A stretch of 64,000 nucleotides of DNA from Brasenia schreberi (Eukaryota; Streptophyta; Magnoliopsida; Nymphaeales; Cabombaceae). Below are positions 12,862 to 25,174 of this stretch, piece after piece. The stretch lies in NCBI GenBank assembly GCA_036023115.1, contig JAYKKT010000073.1, positions 15,070,001-15,134,000 on the forward strand, in the 5' to 3' direction. The notes under the pieces are model-generated. The model was given only the letters and a program-made list of their open reading frames with translations. It was not told the DNA's origin and made no database searches. The first letter of the stretch is position 1, and the number at the start of each line of letters is the position of its first letter. The translations under genes and the position numbers were made by a program.

Positions 12862-15800
12862 CTAACTTCCTGGCTTCCTTGTTTTGCTCTTATCTTGCAT
12901 CTTCTTTTTCTTTTCTTCCACACTTATCCACCTATAATCTGGAGGCATGGAAAAAGGGTCTTGAATATCTTCTACACGGCTTCCGGGGCCTGAAAGCATG
13001 GTGGAGCTCTGGCGATAAGGAACCTTAACCCAGTGAAACCAAGAGCTAGAAGATTGCACGGGGTTTTGCCCGTCTATGCCCTGATAATTTCCTGGGCTTG
13101 AAGGCGGTGTACAGAATTCCTCTTCAGGCTGCAGCTCTTCGAACTTTGTAAACGTCACCAAGACACGGATCGTGGGAACTACCGGTATGGCAACCTACAG
13201 TGATGACGAGTATATATGTATTACTAACCAAAAACTAGAAAAAGAAAAGGAAGAGAAAACACATCATCAAACAATTTTAGGTCAAAAAGCACATCCCTAG
13301 CTTGTAAATAACAAGAAAGTGCTTGCAAGAGGTTAGAATTATATAACAAAAAGGAAAAGGATGCAAAATTGATCCACACAGTTATGGGCGGAACAGATTT
13401 TCTACCGTGAAGATAAAATGACTTGTTTAGTTGGCATTAAAGAATATATCGTGATAATATTGCTAAATTTCCAATATGAGTAATATTTTGAATTATCCTG
13501 AGACTCATTTGACAATATCGTCCACCTTTAGATTTGCCAATATGCATGCGATTTTTTCAAAATATTGCCTATATTGGTGACTATGCTTCAAAGTTCAAAG
13601 TTCAGACCAATTTTCCCTCCCATTTTCTGAGAGAAAATATATGGCAAGGACAGAAACATATCTGAGGTGGGCAGCTACATAGTCAACTTGAGTCTTAAGC
13701 AGAATTTAAAAATATATCCTATGCTATAGAGTTGAATTCAGATCACAACTTTATAACGTAAATACAGATTCAACGCACGTAGGTTCACATGAGGCGCTTA
13801 TTTGGCACAGATATAGCAATCTCTTTTTCTTGCTTAAGATACCTCCTGCTGCCAATCAACAGAAGAAAGGGAACAAAGATTATCATTTACAATTATAAAA
13901 TGGCGCATAATGTTAACCTCCCACCAACAGTGTTGGTTGTATGACTTCCAAAACGATTTGAACAGAACCCACAAATATCTATTACAGATCATTAGCACAA
14001 CACAGGCAATCCAACGTAAAAGCAAAGCTCATATCTTGAGGCACGAGGGCCTTTATCAGGGTACCTACAGTTATAGTCTACCAAATGCCGCTCACTTATA
14101 ACCTTTCAAACAATAAGACAATCGCTGGCCAACCTATGCTGCATGGGTATGGGCACGGAGTATGATAATTTTGAAAAATACAAGGTACAAGTATGCCAAT
14201 ATATATTATATAAATAAATTTACACAGAAAACATATAAATTTTGACATAACACATAACTTCAACAAGAAACATAACTTCTCAAACAAGAAATTAATTCAC
14301 ATAATAGTCTCAATTCCATAGTATATAGTTTCAACATCAAAACATAAACTCCTGTAAAAATAAAAAAATCCAAACATAATACTTTTCACTTTTTCAGTTT
14401 CTGAATCAAGTTGACCCATATGGATATTAGTTTGCCTTGAACTATTCATGGCAACTGTGCTATACACGTAACTATATGGATCCAAAATCCGTAATTTTTA
14501 AAATCACGTACTGGTACTTGGGGCAAGTACCCGGTATGGGTATTTGGCCATAAATGAAGTACCCATACATCATAGCTGCAAAGATAAAAATCTAATGCTT
14601 AAATTCAGGTCATTTAGCAGTCGGACAAACATATACACCAAAGAGAATCAAAAGATTTGTGAATTTTTTCCTAGGATTTCTTTTGTGTAGCAGCTATGTA
14701 CAAGGTCTTGGATGCCAACAGATTCAGAAAACATTAACTAAGAATTACTGTACTTGAAACATAACAGATATATAACATTCAATAAATGAGCTAGTAACTC
14801 AGGTATCCAATAATTGCAACTCGTGACACTACCTTGTTGCGAGGGATTCTTGCACAGAAATAATGGTATAGTCATAACTGAACTTAGAAGAAGCTTAACG
14901 ACAAGGAAATTAGTTGCATATGCATAGCGGGGAATAGGTTAGACAGACGCAGCATCAGGTGCAAAATCAGTCTAGTAAGATTATGCATGTATTAAAGAAA
15001 AACCGAGAAAGAATTGAAAGTGACCACATTTTCCTTTTCAAAAAGTCTGAAATTGTTAGATACCTTAAACCTATGACAAATTTATATAGAAATAAGCAAG
15101 TTACTGAATCGACCCCCCACTTGGTGGAGTCACAGAAGATGCGTTGTTTTTGACCAATAATATGTTAAGAATTTAATTTTATCAGAATAACAGACAATTT
15201 CAACTAAGGATATTGTAGTAATGGGACCAAAATAACCGTATTTCTATTTGATGAAATATCACTAATAGATAGCCGAAAGGTCTGTATAAACAAGTCCACA
15301 GGCAAATCGAGATTCACTAACTCAAGGCAATCAAGCAACAGAAATATAAATTTCATCTACTTCCGTTCTCAAACACAAGGACGTACCTTGACTGGGAAAG
15401 TTCCAAGAGGAAGCTTCGTTGTAAGCAGCTCCCTCAAACGCCGAATGGCCTTGACCTTGTTAGCCAGAATGTCAAGAAGTGGCAAGAGCTCTTCAGTCTG
15501 AAGCGGGAAGTCAGGAGAGAGCCAGAGAACAGGTCTCAATCCTTTCCTGTACTCGCTCTCTCGGTTAGCATCCTTTTTGCGACTCATACTTTCAGAACCC
15601 ATAGCCCCATTTTCAGTTTCCCTGTCTCGAACTCTTTGCAATTCCTCCCCTTGAACAACCTCCACAGAGTGCCTTGCAGGTTTTATTTGTTGCCTGGATG
15701 GACATTCCTCAAGCAGATCACTGACCTTCTCCTCAACACAAAGAGAACTTCTTGGGGGAATGACTTTCTTTTGTCCATTTTGCGCTCCATGCTTTCCCCA

Positions 15801-17012
15801 GCTGCCAAACCATCCTTTCTTCTCTGGCTTAGCCTTACCCTTGGTACCATTCTGCATGTCCTCAATAGGGATATCCCTGAGTTCACAACTATTTCTTCGA
15901 CCAACCATACCACCGTCAAATCCATCGTCATGGGACCCGGAGGATGATTCCATCTTTAGGGCAACTTCCAATTGCTGCCTCTCCCCGTCCGTCAGCAGGT
16001 CCTCATAATCTTCACTCTCTGTATCATTCTCGTTACAAGAAGAGACAAATTCTTCATCTGTCATTGCACCGGGTACCCGCCTAGACTTGACACTAACGAC
16101 AACATGGTGCATATCATACACTTTACTTCTCCATGCCCCAACCATCTCAGTCCTCTCCTGCCTTCTCCATGTTAGCTGAGGAAGCAGCACTGCCCGAGTG
16201 ACATCGATACCAGGTCGAAAAATGTTAGTTTGTGACATTGCAGCGACTTCCTGTGCCACCTCTGATTCCGAAGCCTGAGCACCAGCACCATCCAAAGCAT
16301 TCATGACTTCCTTATCCTTGTGTGAGATCATGCACAACGATCCAGGTGGGACTTTACCATCTTCTGAACCATCACCAAGAAAGAGGATGCTTTGATCTGA
16401 CCGCTGAATCCGAAACCCATCAAAGCCAGCCAATGTCATATCTGCCCGCAAGTTGGACCCCCTCTTCCAGATCTTATAAGTATCAGACGGGGCAATCCTA
16501 GAGATGAACGGGATCACTGAACTCTCGAAATTGAAATTGATCTCCATATAGAAGTTCCTCATTCTTTTCATGGTGCACACAAGCCTCGGCAGCCGCCTGC
16601 ACCACTTAGCCCATGCAAGGGGTTGGTAGTGGCGCACAATGATCTGAGAAATGGCCTCTTCACGGGCACAGATTGCCTCTTGAAGAGGGCTCCATCCTTG
16701 CTCATTCTGCAAACTCCAATCAACCCCAGCGGCCATCAGAATCTCAGTGGCGATGGTATCACCAAGCTTGACAGCAAGGTGAAGAGGTGTCTCCCGATTT
16801 GGAACGTCTCTCCTGTCGATTACACCAGAGATTGTATCGGCTTTCTCCTCTTCAGAGATCGACACAGACTCGTTTTGGATCTCGGAGGGATCACAAAGGC
16901 GAGGAAGCGCGCCAATGATGCGCCTGAGTGCAGCATAATCGCGAGTTGCCACAGCCTTGTGAACCGGGCTGTGTGCATACTTAGAAACATCAATCAGCGA
17001 ACCTGTCGCCAT
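12862..17012 (-). CDS. ANKRD13-like ankyrin-repeat protein with GPCR-chaperone domain
   Basis: Two coding exons: 17012-15387 (542 codons, from MATGSLIDVSKY) and 13194-12862 (110 codons plus stop), joined in phase 0 across a 2192-bp GT-AG intron, giving about 652 residues. Residues ~14-40 (SPVHKAVATRDYAALRRI) and ~72-118 (NRETPLHLAVKLGD, NEQGWSPLQEAI) are ankyrin repeats. From ~130 the YMEINFNFESSVIPF, FDGFRIQRSDQSILFLGDG and GTFPVKVAIPVVPTI segments match the GPCR-chaperone domain (DUF3424) of the ANKRD13 family. ERQQLEVALKMESSS (~344-358) resembles a ubiquitin-interacting motif. The end is ISVEEKKKKMQ. Animal ANKRD13 proteins act at the ER or on endocytic cargo; the plant role is little known. 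The reading frame is clean and the length fits, so this is the window's one host gene that looks intact. Confidence 0.95.
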
Positions 17013-17034
17013 CGTCTCCCTCCCCCTAAAGATC

Positions 17035-17616
17035 CTACAAAAATTGTTCCCTTTCTTCCCAATTCACAGAAGAAAAATCTTTAAACGACACTGCTCTTCA
17101 ATTAAAAAAAAAACATTCCAGAGGGTCTGATACAAATACCCTAAATCTTCACTTATTTCCTTCGTATTGCAAGAAACCGATCTCTCAACAAACATGTACA
17201 ATAAATAAAGGCATATAAGTATTTGAACGATTCACCAACCACCAATATCTCCGACACTGTAATCTCTCTCAGTTAAGGACTACAAAGAATACCAAACTCA
17301 GGCCCTCCAAAACCTGAATACCAAGAAAACGTAAATGTCAATTTTACATCATTTATCAAACAAATAAAGTGAAATCAAACCACCCAGAAAATGGGCACAA
17401 AAGAACACTCACAAGCCCTAGATGTGGCATTACTTGATAAAGAAACGATGAGAGGAAAAGAATCTCAAAGTCCCAAAGAACACACAATACTCCAGACACT
17501 TCCATGAGAGGAACCCGCAAAAGAATCTCCAGAAATATATTTACAGAGGAAGACAACGATGAAACAAGTATAAAAAAACTCAAAGATCAGTAAAAAATGG
17601 GCAAAAAAGAACTCAC
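17035..17616 (-). other. probable 5'UTR intron of the ankyrin gene
   Basis: On the minus strand a strong donor cacgag|gtgagt ends at 17616, and an acceptor tttttgtag|gatc lies at 17035, only about 20 bases before the ATG at 17012. The splice sites fit the consensus, and leader introns are common in plant genes. Transcript evidence is lacking. Confidence 0.55.
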
Positions 17617-18140
17617 CTCGTGGGAGAGATTTGACGACTAAAAGTTTCCGTGTTCAAACTTTTGAGCAGTAAATATGGTAGAAGACATAGAGACAAATCG
17701 AGAGAGAAAGATACTAAAAATGGATAAAAATGCTCGAAGCGTCATGTGTTAGCGAAACGGCTACCATTTATTTATCTGGCGATTGGGTCTTGGGAGTTTT
17801 TCCTCTTGCTTTCCTTCTGTGCTCTGTTCTCTCTGTTTTAATTGATTCTTTGTTTGGTTTTCCATTGCCTACGCGCTTTACTCCAAGGAGAGGAAACCTT
17901 TTAAGAATTGATGTAACAAAGTTTAAATACTGCACACTGAACGACGAACTTGGGAAGCGAATCAATGAACGTAAAGGCGTTGCCTGATGATAACTTCACA
18001 AGATTGGAATAAGAATTAAAAAAAGGAAAGATTCTGTCCCGTCCCTATCCTTTACTTACCCTTTACTGTTCTTCATAGTTCATAGTACGTGTCAAGCTCT
18101 TCTCGATCCTTTTAGCTTCCCTGTCTTTTCCGCGGTGAAG
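17617..18140. other. likely promoter region of the ankyrin gene, no other gene seen
   Basis: Upstream (minus strand) of the inferred first exon. Location suggests the promoter, but no specific element is claimed. Confidence 0.35.
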
Positions 18141-18325
18141 GGCCTCCTTGTGTTTGATTTGTGGTGTTACGCCCCTCGTACTAGAATTGCAGACCCACAT
18201 GAACTCGTAATCATAGTTCTCAAGAGCTAAAGGCCTCGTGTTTGATTTGTGGTGCTAAGCCTTTCGTACTACAATTATGTACCAACATGAACTCATAATC
18301 ATGTTTCTCAAGAACTATTGTTTCG
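18141..18325 (+). repeat. ~92-bp tandem duplication
   Basis: Two adjacent imperfect copies starting at 18141 and 18232 share ggcctc, gtgtttgatttgtggtg, ctcgtact/ttcgtact and catgaactc..aatcat with ctcaaga near the end. Non-coding. Confidence 0.8.
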
Positions 18326-19321
18326 TGTTAAGTAGTATCTTAGTTTTTCGTGCAAGATAAGCTATTAATATAAAAAAAACAAGAAAAATACTTGAGTTTA
18401 CTTACCAAAACTCTTACATCCAATTCTTATGGTCCATCTTTTTCTTCGTGTCAAAGTTTTTATTTTAAGTTGAGATGATGGGACCATAGATTTATGCTAA
18501 CAACAGGTTTCATGTTTGATGTACAACCAGCTTGGAATTGCGAACACAAAAAATCAAGGTCCGGCTCCTCTAAAACCTTGTATCCATCACACCCTCGGGG
18601 ACTCGGGGTCCGACCCAATTTGAAACGAACAGTACGGCAATTAAAGAGTTTGATTTTGGTTCAGGTTTGGAGCTGGAAAATTTTGAATAACTTATGCCAG
18701 TATGGAGAGGTTATGAGTTAAGAAGTCTCAACTTGAGCGATCCGGTCCATATAAGAAGTACTCAACCCCGATCACCTCCATTACGATATAAGAAGTACTC
18801 AACCCGAACCATCCGATCCCTAGCCTCCCATTCTCTCTCAAACGTGTATGTTTTTCATACTTCTAAATTATATCTTTACATTTTAAATTGACTTGTTCGG
18901 TTGAAGGGGTGGAAATTTCGTGCTTTGGTTCGTGTTCGTCAACCGGAAAAAAAAATACAAGTTTGTCGTTGTTCTTCGGGTTTCGGAATGTGATTGAAAT
19001 CGTATTCGATTTTGTATTGTGTGTTTTGCATGTTCATGTTATCTCATTTCCGTGTTCATATAAGGATGAGAAAAGTTAATTGTGTCACTTTTTTTAGCAA
19101 GTTATATCACTTTCTTGATATCTTAATAATACTCATAATATATTAAGCATAATCAGTGGGGGATCTAAAAAATAGTGTTGGAGGGGTGATGTACATATTT
19201 CATCATGGGAGTGAAACATGAATCTCAACCATATATTCAAAGTAAAAATTAGGTTTTACTGTAAAATTTCAAAATTTTAGAAGGAGCTAACGTCCCCCCG
19301 CCATGTAAATTCGTCAGCTCA
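18326..19321. other. no gene recognised
   Basis: Contains a patch rich in cgtgtt/gtgttc words (about 18890-19070) of the kind also seen at 20490-20710, 21330-21650 and 53700-53930. No coding family is seen. Confidence 0.4.
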
Positions 19322-19416
19322 TATATACTCTCCAAAGCCCGATCTGTCATCTGGACGTGTATTTTGGATATATATATACTCTCCAAAGCCCGATCTGTCA
19401 TCTGGACGTGTATTTT

Positions 19417-19457
<41 letters not shown>
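19322..19457. repeat. 51-bp tandem duplication running into a (TA)n microsatellite
   Basis: A unit containing tactctccaaagcccgatct and gtcatctggacgtgtatttt occurs twice (about 19325 and 19376). The second copy is followed by an uninterrupted (ta)n tract to 19457 and then (ga)n. Confidence 0.9.
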
Positions 19458-19461
<4 letters not shown>

Positions 19462-20970
19462 TGAGAGAGAGAGAGCATGCGTGCAGCAAATGCATCTAAT
19501 ACAGTGCAAAGTTTCTAATTGATAAAACTGGACATGCATCTATGATATTCATGCCTTGAAGCGCATGAATCACCTGTGTTAGCCTTTCAGGCTTGTAAAA
19601 TGAAATCAATATATTAAAAAGTACGTGCAGGATCTTTGGTTTTGGGCATTCGGAATACAGTTGTACAATCAAACTCAATCCAAATCCAAAATACATAGCA
19701 AACCCAATCTGGATCTAGATCGACTCCTGAAAAGGATCATATGGACAGTGGGTTTAGATCCAATAGATTGGACCATGTTCATCACATCTTGGATCAAGGC
19801 ACACTACATCCAGGTGCAAAAATAAATTGTACCCAAATGTCAGTTTGTATTTCAAGATCCAAAAGGACCAATCGCACCCTTAATTTAGATCTCAGATCAA
19901 ATCCAAATATATCCCATGTTTTGAATGTTACATATAGGACTCACAGAGATCTTCTCTAAACAGTATCAGGTAAGAAAAATAATTACTTTCATGAATTAAT
20001 TGTAGCAAGCATCCATGCTTGCTATATTATCAAGGAGAGAATATATATATATATATATGATCCTGCTCACTATGGACAGTGCTCACTCATGTTGGATCGT
20101 TATTTTTTTAAGGGCATAAATGTAATAACATTGACCTAAGTACTTTTCTTAAAAATTCTTAGAACTTTTTAAATCATCTTTATTGCCAAAAAAATCAAGG
20201 GTGTGCATGTCAGTGGTGAGGAAGATCCTCTCTCTCTCTCCCTCCTTCTCTCTCTCTCTCTTATATATATATATATATATATATATAAAAGGATGCTAGG
20301 AGCCTCTTGGAGTATTACTCCACTAACAATACTTTTTGCATTTTGTTTGTGTCAAATCGTGGCCATTCGATCGCCTTGATTGAGTAGTCATAATTAGGGA
20401 GTATATACTAAAAAAGACCCTATTATATATATGTGTGTGTGTCTGTGTGTGTGTGAGAGAGAGAAAGCTTTACTTGCTTTACGGAATCACATTTTTTTTG
20501 TCTTATGTGCCTGTTTCGTGTCCTTTAGTATTGCATTGTGGTATCGAGTTTTCATGTCAGGTGTTATATTGCCAGTTATTTTACGCTTGGAGTTATGTTC
20601 ATGTCGTGTCACTTGTTATTGTACCAAAACATGACAACCTGAAAACAACCCAATCTATTTATTCACGGTTGGCTGTACTCGTGTCAGTTTTCGTGTTATA
20701 TCTTATATTGCCAGCCCTATTTGATTTCTTGCTGGTTCAAGACAAGGCCAATAATGCGGAGATATGATTGAGATTGGGTCCATAGCAAGTGGACGCACTA
20801 GTCAGGCGTACTTGGCCTCAATCCCAGCCGTTGCTTTGCTGAATCCAAAGGTGAGTACGTGATCATCAAGCAAATTGGGCACTTCATTTATTAATCAATC
20901 AGCAGGTTAGTCAGAGTAAGAGAAAACTCCACTCCAGTGAGTGAGGGAGGTCAAGAAATTGGGAAACCTG
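19458..20970. other. no gene; simple repeats
   Basis: Contains (at)n near 20041-20058, (tc)n then (ta)n at about 20229-20287, and (tg)n then (ga)n at about 20431-20464. The rest is unrecognised AT-rich DNA. Confidence 0.5.
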
Positions 20971-21182
20971 TGCATCCTGAGCGCTAGCTCAATGACAGGG
21001 CACTCTAGCGCCGTTGCTACTGGTGGGGAGTTCGACTTCCAGAGGGTGCATTTGCTGATGTGTGTTAGGCTTCGGCCTCGAACTCATAGCCTCACGTGGC
21101 ACGAGTCCCAAATAGCAAGATGAAGGTCATGAGTTCAATACCATGAATACCTTGCCTCAGGCCTCCTTGTAACAAAAAAAAG
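20971..21182 (+). mobile_element. tRNA-derived SINE, apparently composite
   Basis: Starts near tgcatcctgagcgctagctc. An A-box-like tagctcaatgacagg and a B-box-like gagttcgacttcc are followed by gggtgcat and gttaggc..ggcct, and the element ends ggcctccttgtaac plus an A-rich tail. Relative to the copy at 21972 it has an extra middle segment with a second B-box-like catgagttcaatacc, so two promoter units seem fused. Confidence 0.7.
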
Positions 21183-21971
21183 AAGGCTGCATCACAAGGT
21201 AAAACCAGAACCTTTTGAACGAAAGTTCTATCATATTGTAAACTTTTTGAGTTCAATTAGTCGGCTTATATTCAGATAATCTAACTCGCAGCCCGTGTCA
21301 ATTAAGCGGGCAAAGCCATGAAGAGGGGGTGGTGATTCTTGTGTTCCGGGTGTGTTAATATTTCATGTTCATGTCAATTAGTGGTGATTCCCGCTTGTGT
21401 TAATATTTCATGTTCATGTCAACAACAGGTCACGCCCAGAGACACGAACTGATCTTTTACGTGTTACTAGGGTGGATAGACACTTAGGTCTTCGTGTTGG
21501 ATTTTTGTGTCAGCTGGTATAAACAACTTTGTGTTTCAAGTAGTGTCTTGTCGTGCCGTGCTACGTTCTTGTCAAAATTGGTCAAGCCAAACACGACCCA
21601 GTTTTTGTGTGTTAGTTTGGATTGCACATCTGCTCTTGCAGGGTTTCAGCTGTGTCTCGTGTTGCCAATCAGAAGCCATCAACAAATGAGCCTTCGTTTC
21701 TCGGAGTGCCCGAACATATCAGCATTAAGGTGCCATTTGATTATTACGAGGCCAGGGCAGAGTTCCATTGGCCCAACCCCCGAGGCATATCATTGTGAAG
21801 AAGTATTATGATATGACATCTTTGTTTATTATATATGAATAATTAATAATTATAGTTTCGTAGACTTATACCTCGCAATCAATAATTACTAATTTAAGGT
21901 TGAATGGATCCATATGCAATAATTTTGAAGCCCGACTGTCAACAAAATATGAAAGCGAAAGCACTCATCCA

Positions 21972-22102
21972 TGCACCTAGAGCATTAACTTAACGACAGA
22001 GTGCTCTAGCACCCTTCCTTTTGGTGGGGAGTTCATTCCCAAAGGGTGCATATAGGCGTTAGGACTAGGCCTCCTCTTGTAAGAAAGAAAGAAAGAAAAA
22101 AA
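21972..22102 (+). mobile_element. tRNA-derived SINE, second copy
   Basis: Shares gagtgctctagcaccctt, ggtggggagttc, ccaaagggtgcat, gttaggactaggcctcct and cttgtaa with the copy at 20971. Ends in an (aaag)n-like tail. Shorter than the first copy, with a single promoter-like unit. Confidence 0.7.
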
Positions 22103-22154
22103 GCACCACTCATTCACATAACAATTCTATTAGTCACACAACCGGCACTGGTAA

Positions 22155-22231
22155 CCTGGCTAGGGTTATTGGCAAGTTGAAGGTCTCGAATTCAATACAC
22201 TAGACATGTTTCTGGATTTACCTAAAAAAAA
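22155..22231 (+). mobile_element. SINE fragment
   Basis: The segment gcaagttgaaggtctcgaat followed by tcaatacactagacatg, then cctaaaaaaaag, resembles the second unit of the SINE at 20971 (gatgaaggtcatgagttcaa) with its B-box and A-rich tail. Confidence 0.45.
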
Positions 22232-22326
22232 GTAAAAAGCAAGTAAAATTCACAAAATATTTGGATCAATTGATATTGCCAAACCAACTTTTAAATAAAT
22301 CAAATTAAACTCGCTGTAATAAGAAA

Positions 22327-22372
22327 ACAACAACAATAACTAAGCTTTTTCCCATACTAGATGGGGTCGACA
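22327..22372 (-). mobile_element. RTE LINE 3' terminus only (~46 bp)
   Basis: caacaacaataactaagc then tttttcccatactagatggg, then gtcgac, is the complement of the 3' end shared by all RTE copies in this window. Nothing further upstream of the element is present, so this is an extreme 5' truncation. Confidence 0.8.
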
Positions 22373-25174
22373 ATGGAATAGCAAAACAAAAAACAAAAAA
22401 CAAAAAAATCATGAAATGCAAGAAAGTTACAAAATATGTTATCTTCTTTTGTTTAAGATAAAATTTAATTTAAAGTACTAAAAAATTGTTAATTTCATTG
22501 TATGGTGTCTTAGTAGAACGTCAAAATTACACTAACCAGGATTTAAACAAGTGGTGGATCTAGAATATTTTGCGAGGTGGGGTGAACAACCTATTCAATC
22601 ATTTGAGGTGGGGCGAACTATGTATAGAGGTCATAGATTCAATCATTACGGCAAACATTTTAATTGGTTTTCCAAATTTTAAGTGGAGCAATCATCCCAC
22701 TTGGCCTCAAAATAGATCCGCTACTGATCTAAACCGAGTCTCACCTGTCTCTATTTCTCTCTCTCTCTCTCATGTTAGAGGATTATTCTTTTGGTGGTAT
22801 TTATGAATGACTGTTTACTGTCATATAATTGCACCAACCATAGCCAGTATGTACACTTAAAAAAGGTGAATTAGCAGCTCCAATATGAGCACCTTCATTT
22901 TCCTTTTTTCTTTAATGGAATCAAAATAGATTAAGGCTCTCTGTAAGCTTTCGCCAAATCACTTGCAAGATTCAAACCTTTAGGTTTCATATATTACCTT
23001 GAGCCTCACATGGGCGTCCCTTAAATACAGAGACCTTTGTGCACAAAGAAATGATAGTTAATTACACAACCATCTATTAATCCCAAAACAACCCATGCCT
23101 ATGTCTAACTAAAAACTGACATCGAGAGGAATTGTTTGGGCAACCGAGGGCATTTTCTGGAAACGAAAGTGTTGTTAACATATCAACATACAGATCCATG
23201 TGCTTGCAGTTTAGGTGCCACCAAAGTAGACATGGCCGGTTCCAAGTAAAAAAATATAAGTTTCAATTCGCTTGATTTCAGGAACTGTAACCAAACAGGT
23301 TGTATACTTTGTTTCCATTCTAATTCATATCTGTCGATCCAGTTACGGGTTAGGTTTAAACTAAAAACAAAAAAAGTAAAACCAAAAAAACTGATAGAAT
23401 AAGATCAAATAACTATTAGTTGCAGTTCTAGGTCCGGTTAGACTGATTCTAGTATCGGTCACGGTTCAAAACACCAGGACCCCGCCTCACCGGGCTCGAG
23501 CCGGGTCAGCTCACCATGGAGTAAAGTTGAACCAACAAAGTGTTGGTAGCATAATACCACCTTAAATTGTAGTTTTGCTAGCTTCAGGCCTTTCTATTGA
23601 ATGATAAAAGGTAAAGTTTGAAGTTTTCTAGCTACAAAATAAATGTTGCTATAAAGATCGATTTTGCTCATCTTGCTGTCTTCTTGGGTTTCCCCGAGGT
23701 AAGGTTGAATTTCTATATGAAAACTCCTCCTTTTACCTTCTTAATATTTGCATATGGTTTACATACGAACAAACATTTCAGTACTTTCACCATTTCTATT
23801 GAATTGACGTACTTTCTTATTTTAAAGAAAACAAACAAGATAGGTCCATGCCTCTTCAGTCTACGTTAATTTTAGGGCCTTTTACGGTACACTCTTCTTA
23901 TTAAGGACACTCCTTATTGTTGAAATTCTCCATATCACTCAAGGAAACGTATCTTGCATGCATCTCTTATATAACCGAGAGATCGTGAGGTACACGTCTC
24001 CTATATATATAAAAGACGCGTAAGGCATGCATATCTCTTATGTAGGAGATGCATCAAGAGTGTCTCCTCTATTGCAATACACCAAAACCGCTTCATCTCT
24101 TCTTCCTTTTAGAGCAAAGAAAAGGAAGAGGGGAGTGAAATGGGAGAGAAGAAAGAGAGAGGGACAATGATCGGCGATGGTAAGAGAGAGAAAAAAGGGT
24201 GAAAGGCTTTAATGGTCAGTTCTGGTTGAGAGAGAGAGGGGCATCAGTAAACAGGCTTCAATCAATCCCTGAACATAAGAGAGAGAACACAAAGAAAAGA
24301 GAGAGAAGGGTAGGTGCTGGGGTATTAGTAGAAAGAGAGTGTGCTGTTAGTAATTTGGGACGTGCGTTTAGTAATTATGTATTGTTATCGTTCACATGAT
24401 AACATTCATTTTTTTTTATTCTTTGTCATATTTTGGGTTTTATGTTACCACCTTCTTGAGGTTCTATGTTTTGTGTTGCAAGTGGAACAAGTGTGTCGAG
24501 GCCTAGGGGAAAGAAGTGTACCCCGTAAGATATGGAAAATGAAAATATTGGTTCTATCAAAACATTTTTCCCGGTGTTTTGAGTTCTCTGCGTGCGTCAC
24601 AGACAGAACTGGCATATGATGTTCGGTTCCATTCCATGGTTCTTGCATAAATCTGTCAAGGGAAATTGTAACAGTGATAAGTGAGTTACGATTCTTTCAT
24701 AAATGGGTCTGGGTTGGACACGCGTCATGTCCAACTCGATGACAATACCGAAAAAGAACTCTCAGCAAGTACCATATGTAAGTGTTGTTTTAGTATTTCT
24801 TAATCATTTCAAATTCCATTAAGAAAAATTCTAATATATCAAGTGACAGTGTTTAATTTGTAGAGTACAGAAAAGCCATTAGTTGCTTCTTATCAGATTG
24901 GAAGGTTTATTTCGAAAAGCTTACAGATTTTGGTCTTTGTACTGTCCTTTCAAGAGATACCAGGTCCATTTCCTGGAGCTTATGTCAATTTCTTTTTCTT
25001 ATAAAGTTATCTTCCGGTTTGTTTAATTTCAAGACGGTCCAGATGGAAACAATCCAGTCGACGCTGTCAAGAAAAATTCAACGCTAATGACTTCAAACAC
25101 ATACCTTCATGTATTTCCTATTCTAACTTGTGATTATCAAACTTTAACAATCACAAGGCTTCACAATCTCATCC
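22373..25174. other. no gene recognised
   Basis: AT-rich sequence with a (tc)n patch near 22757-22772. Open frames are short and show no family resemblance. It lies just downstream of the FLIP-like pseudogene's end. Confidence 0.45.

Noticed and set aside
15636..17084. Several plus-strand open frames, one of 153 codons
   Set aside because: They lie antisense to exon 1 of the ankyrin gene and are shadows of its codon structure.
19418..19457. (TA)n tracts here and at 53212-53266 as origin or attachment sites
   Set aside because: Simple microsatellites, common in plant intergenic DNA, without supporting context.
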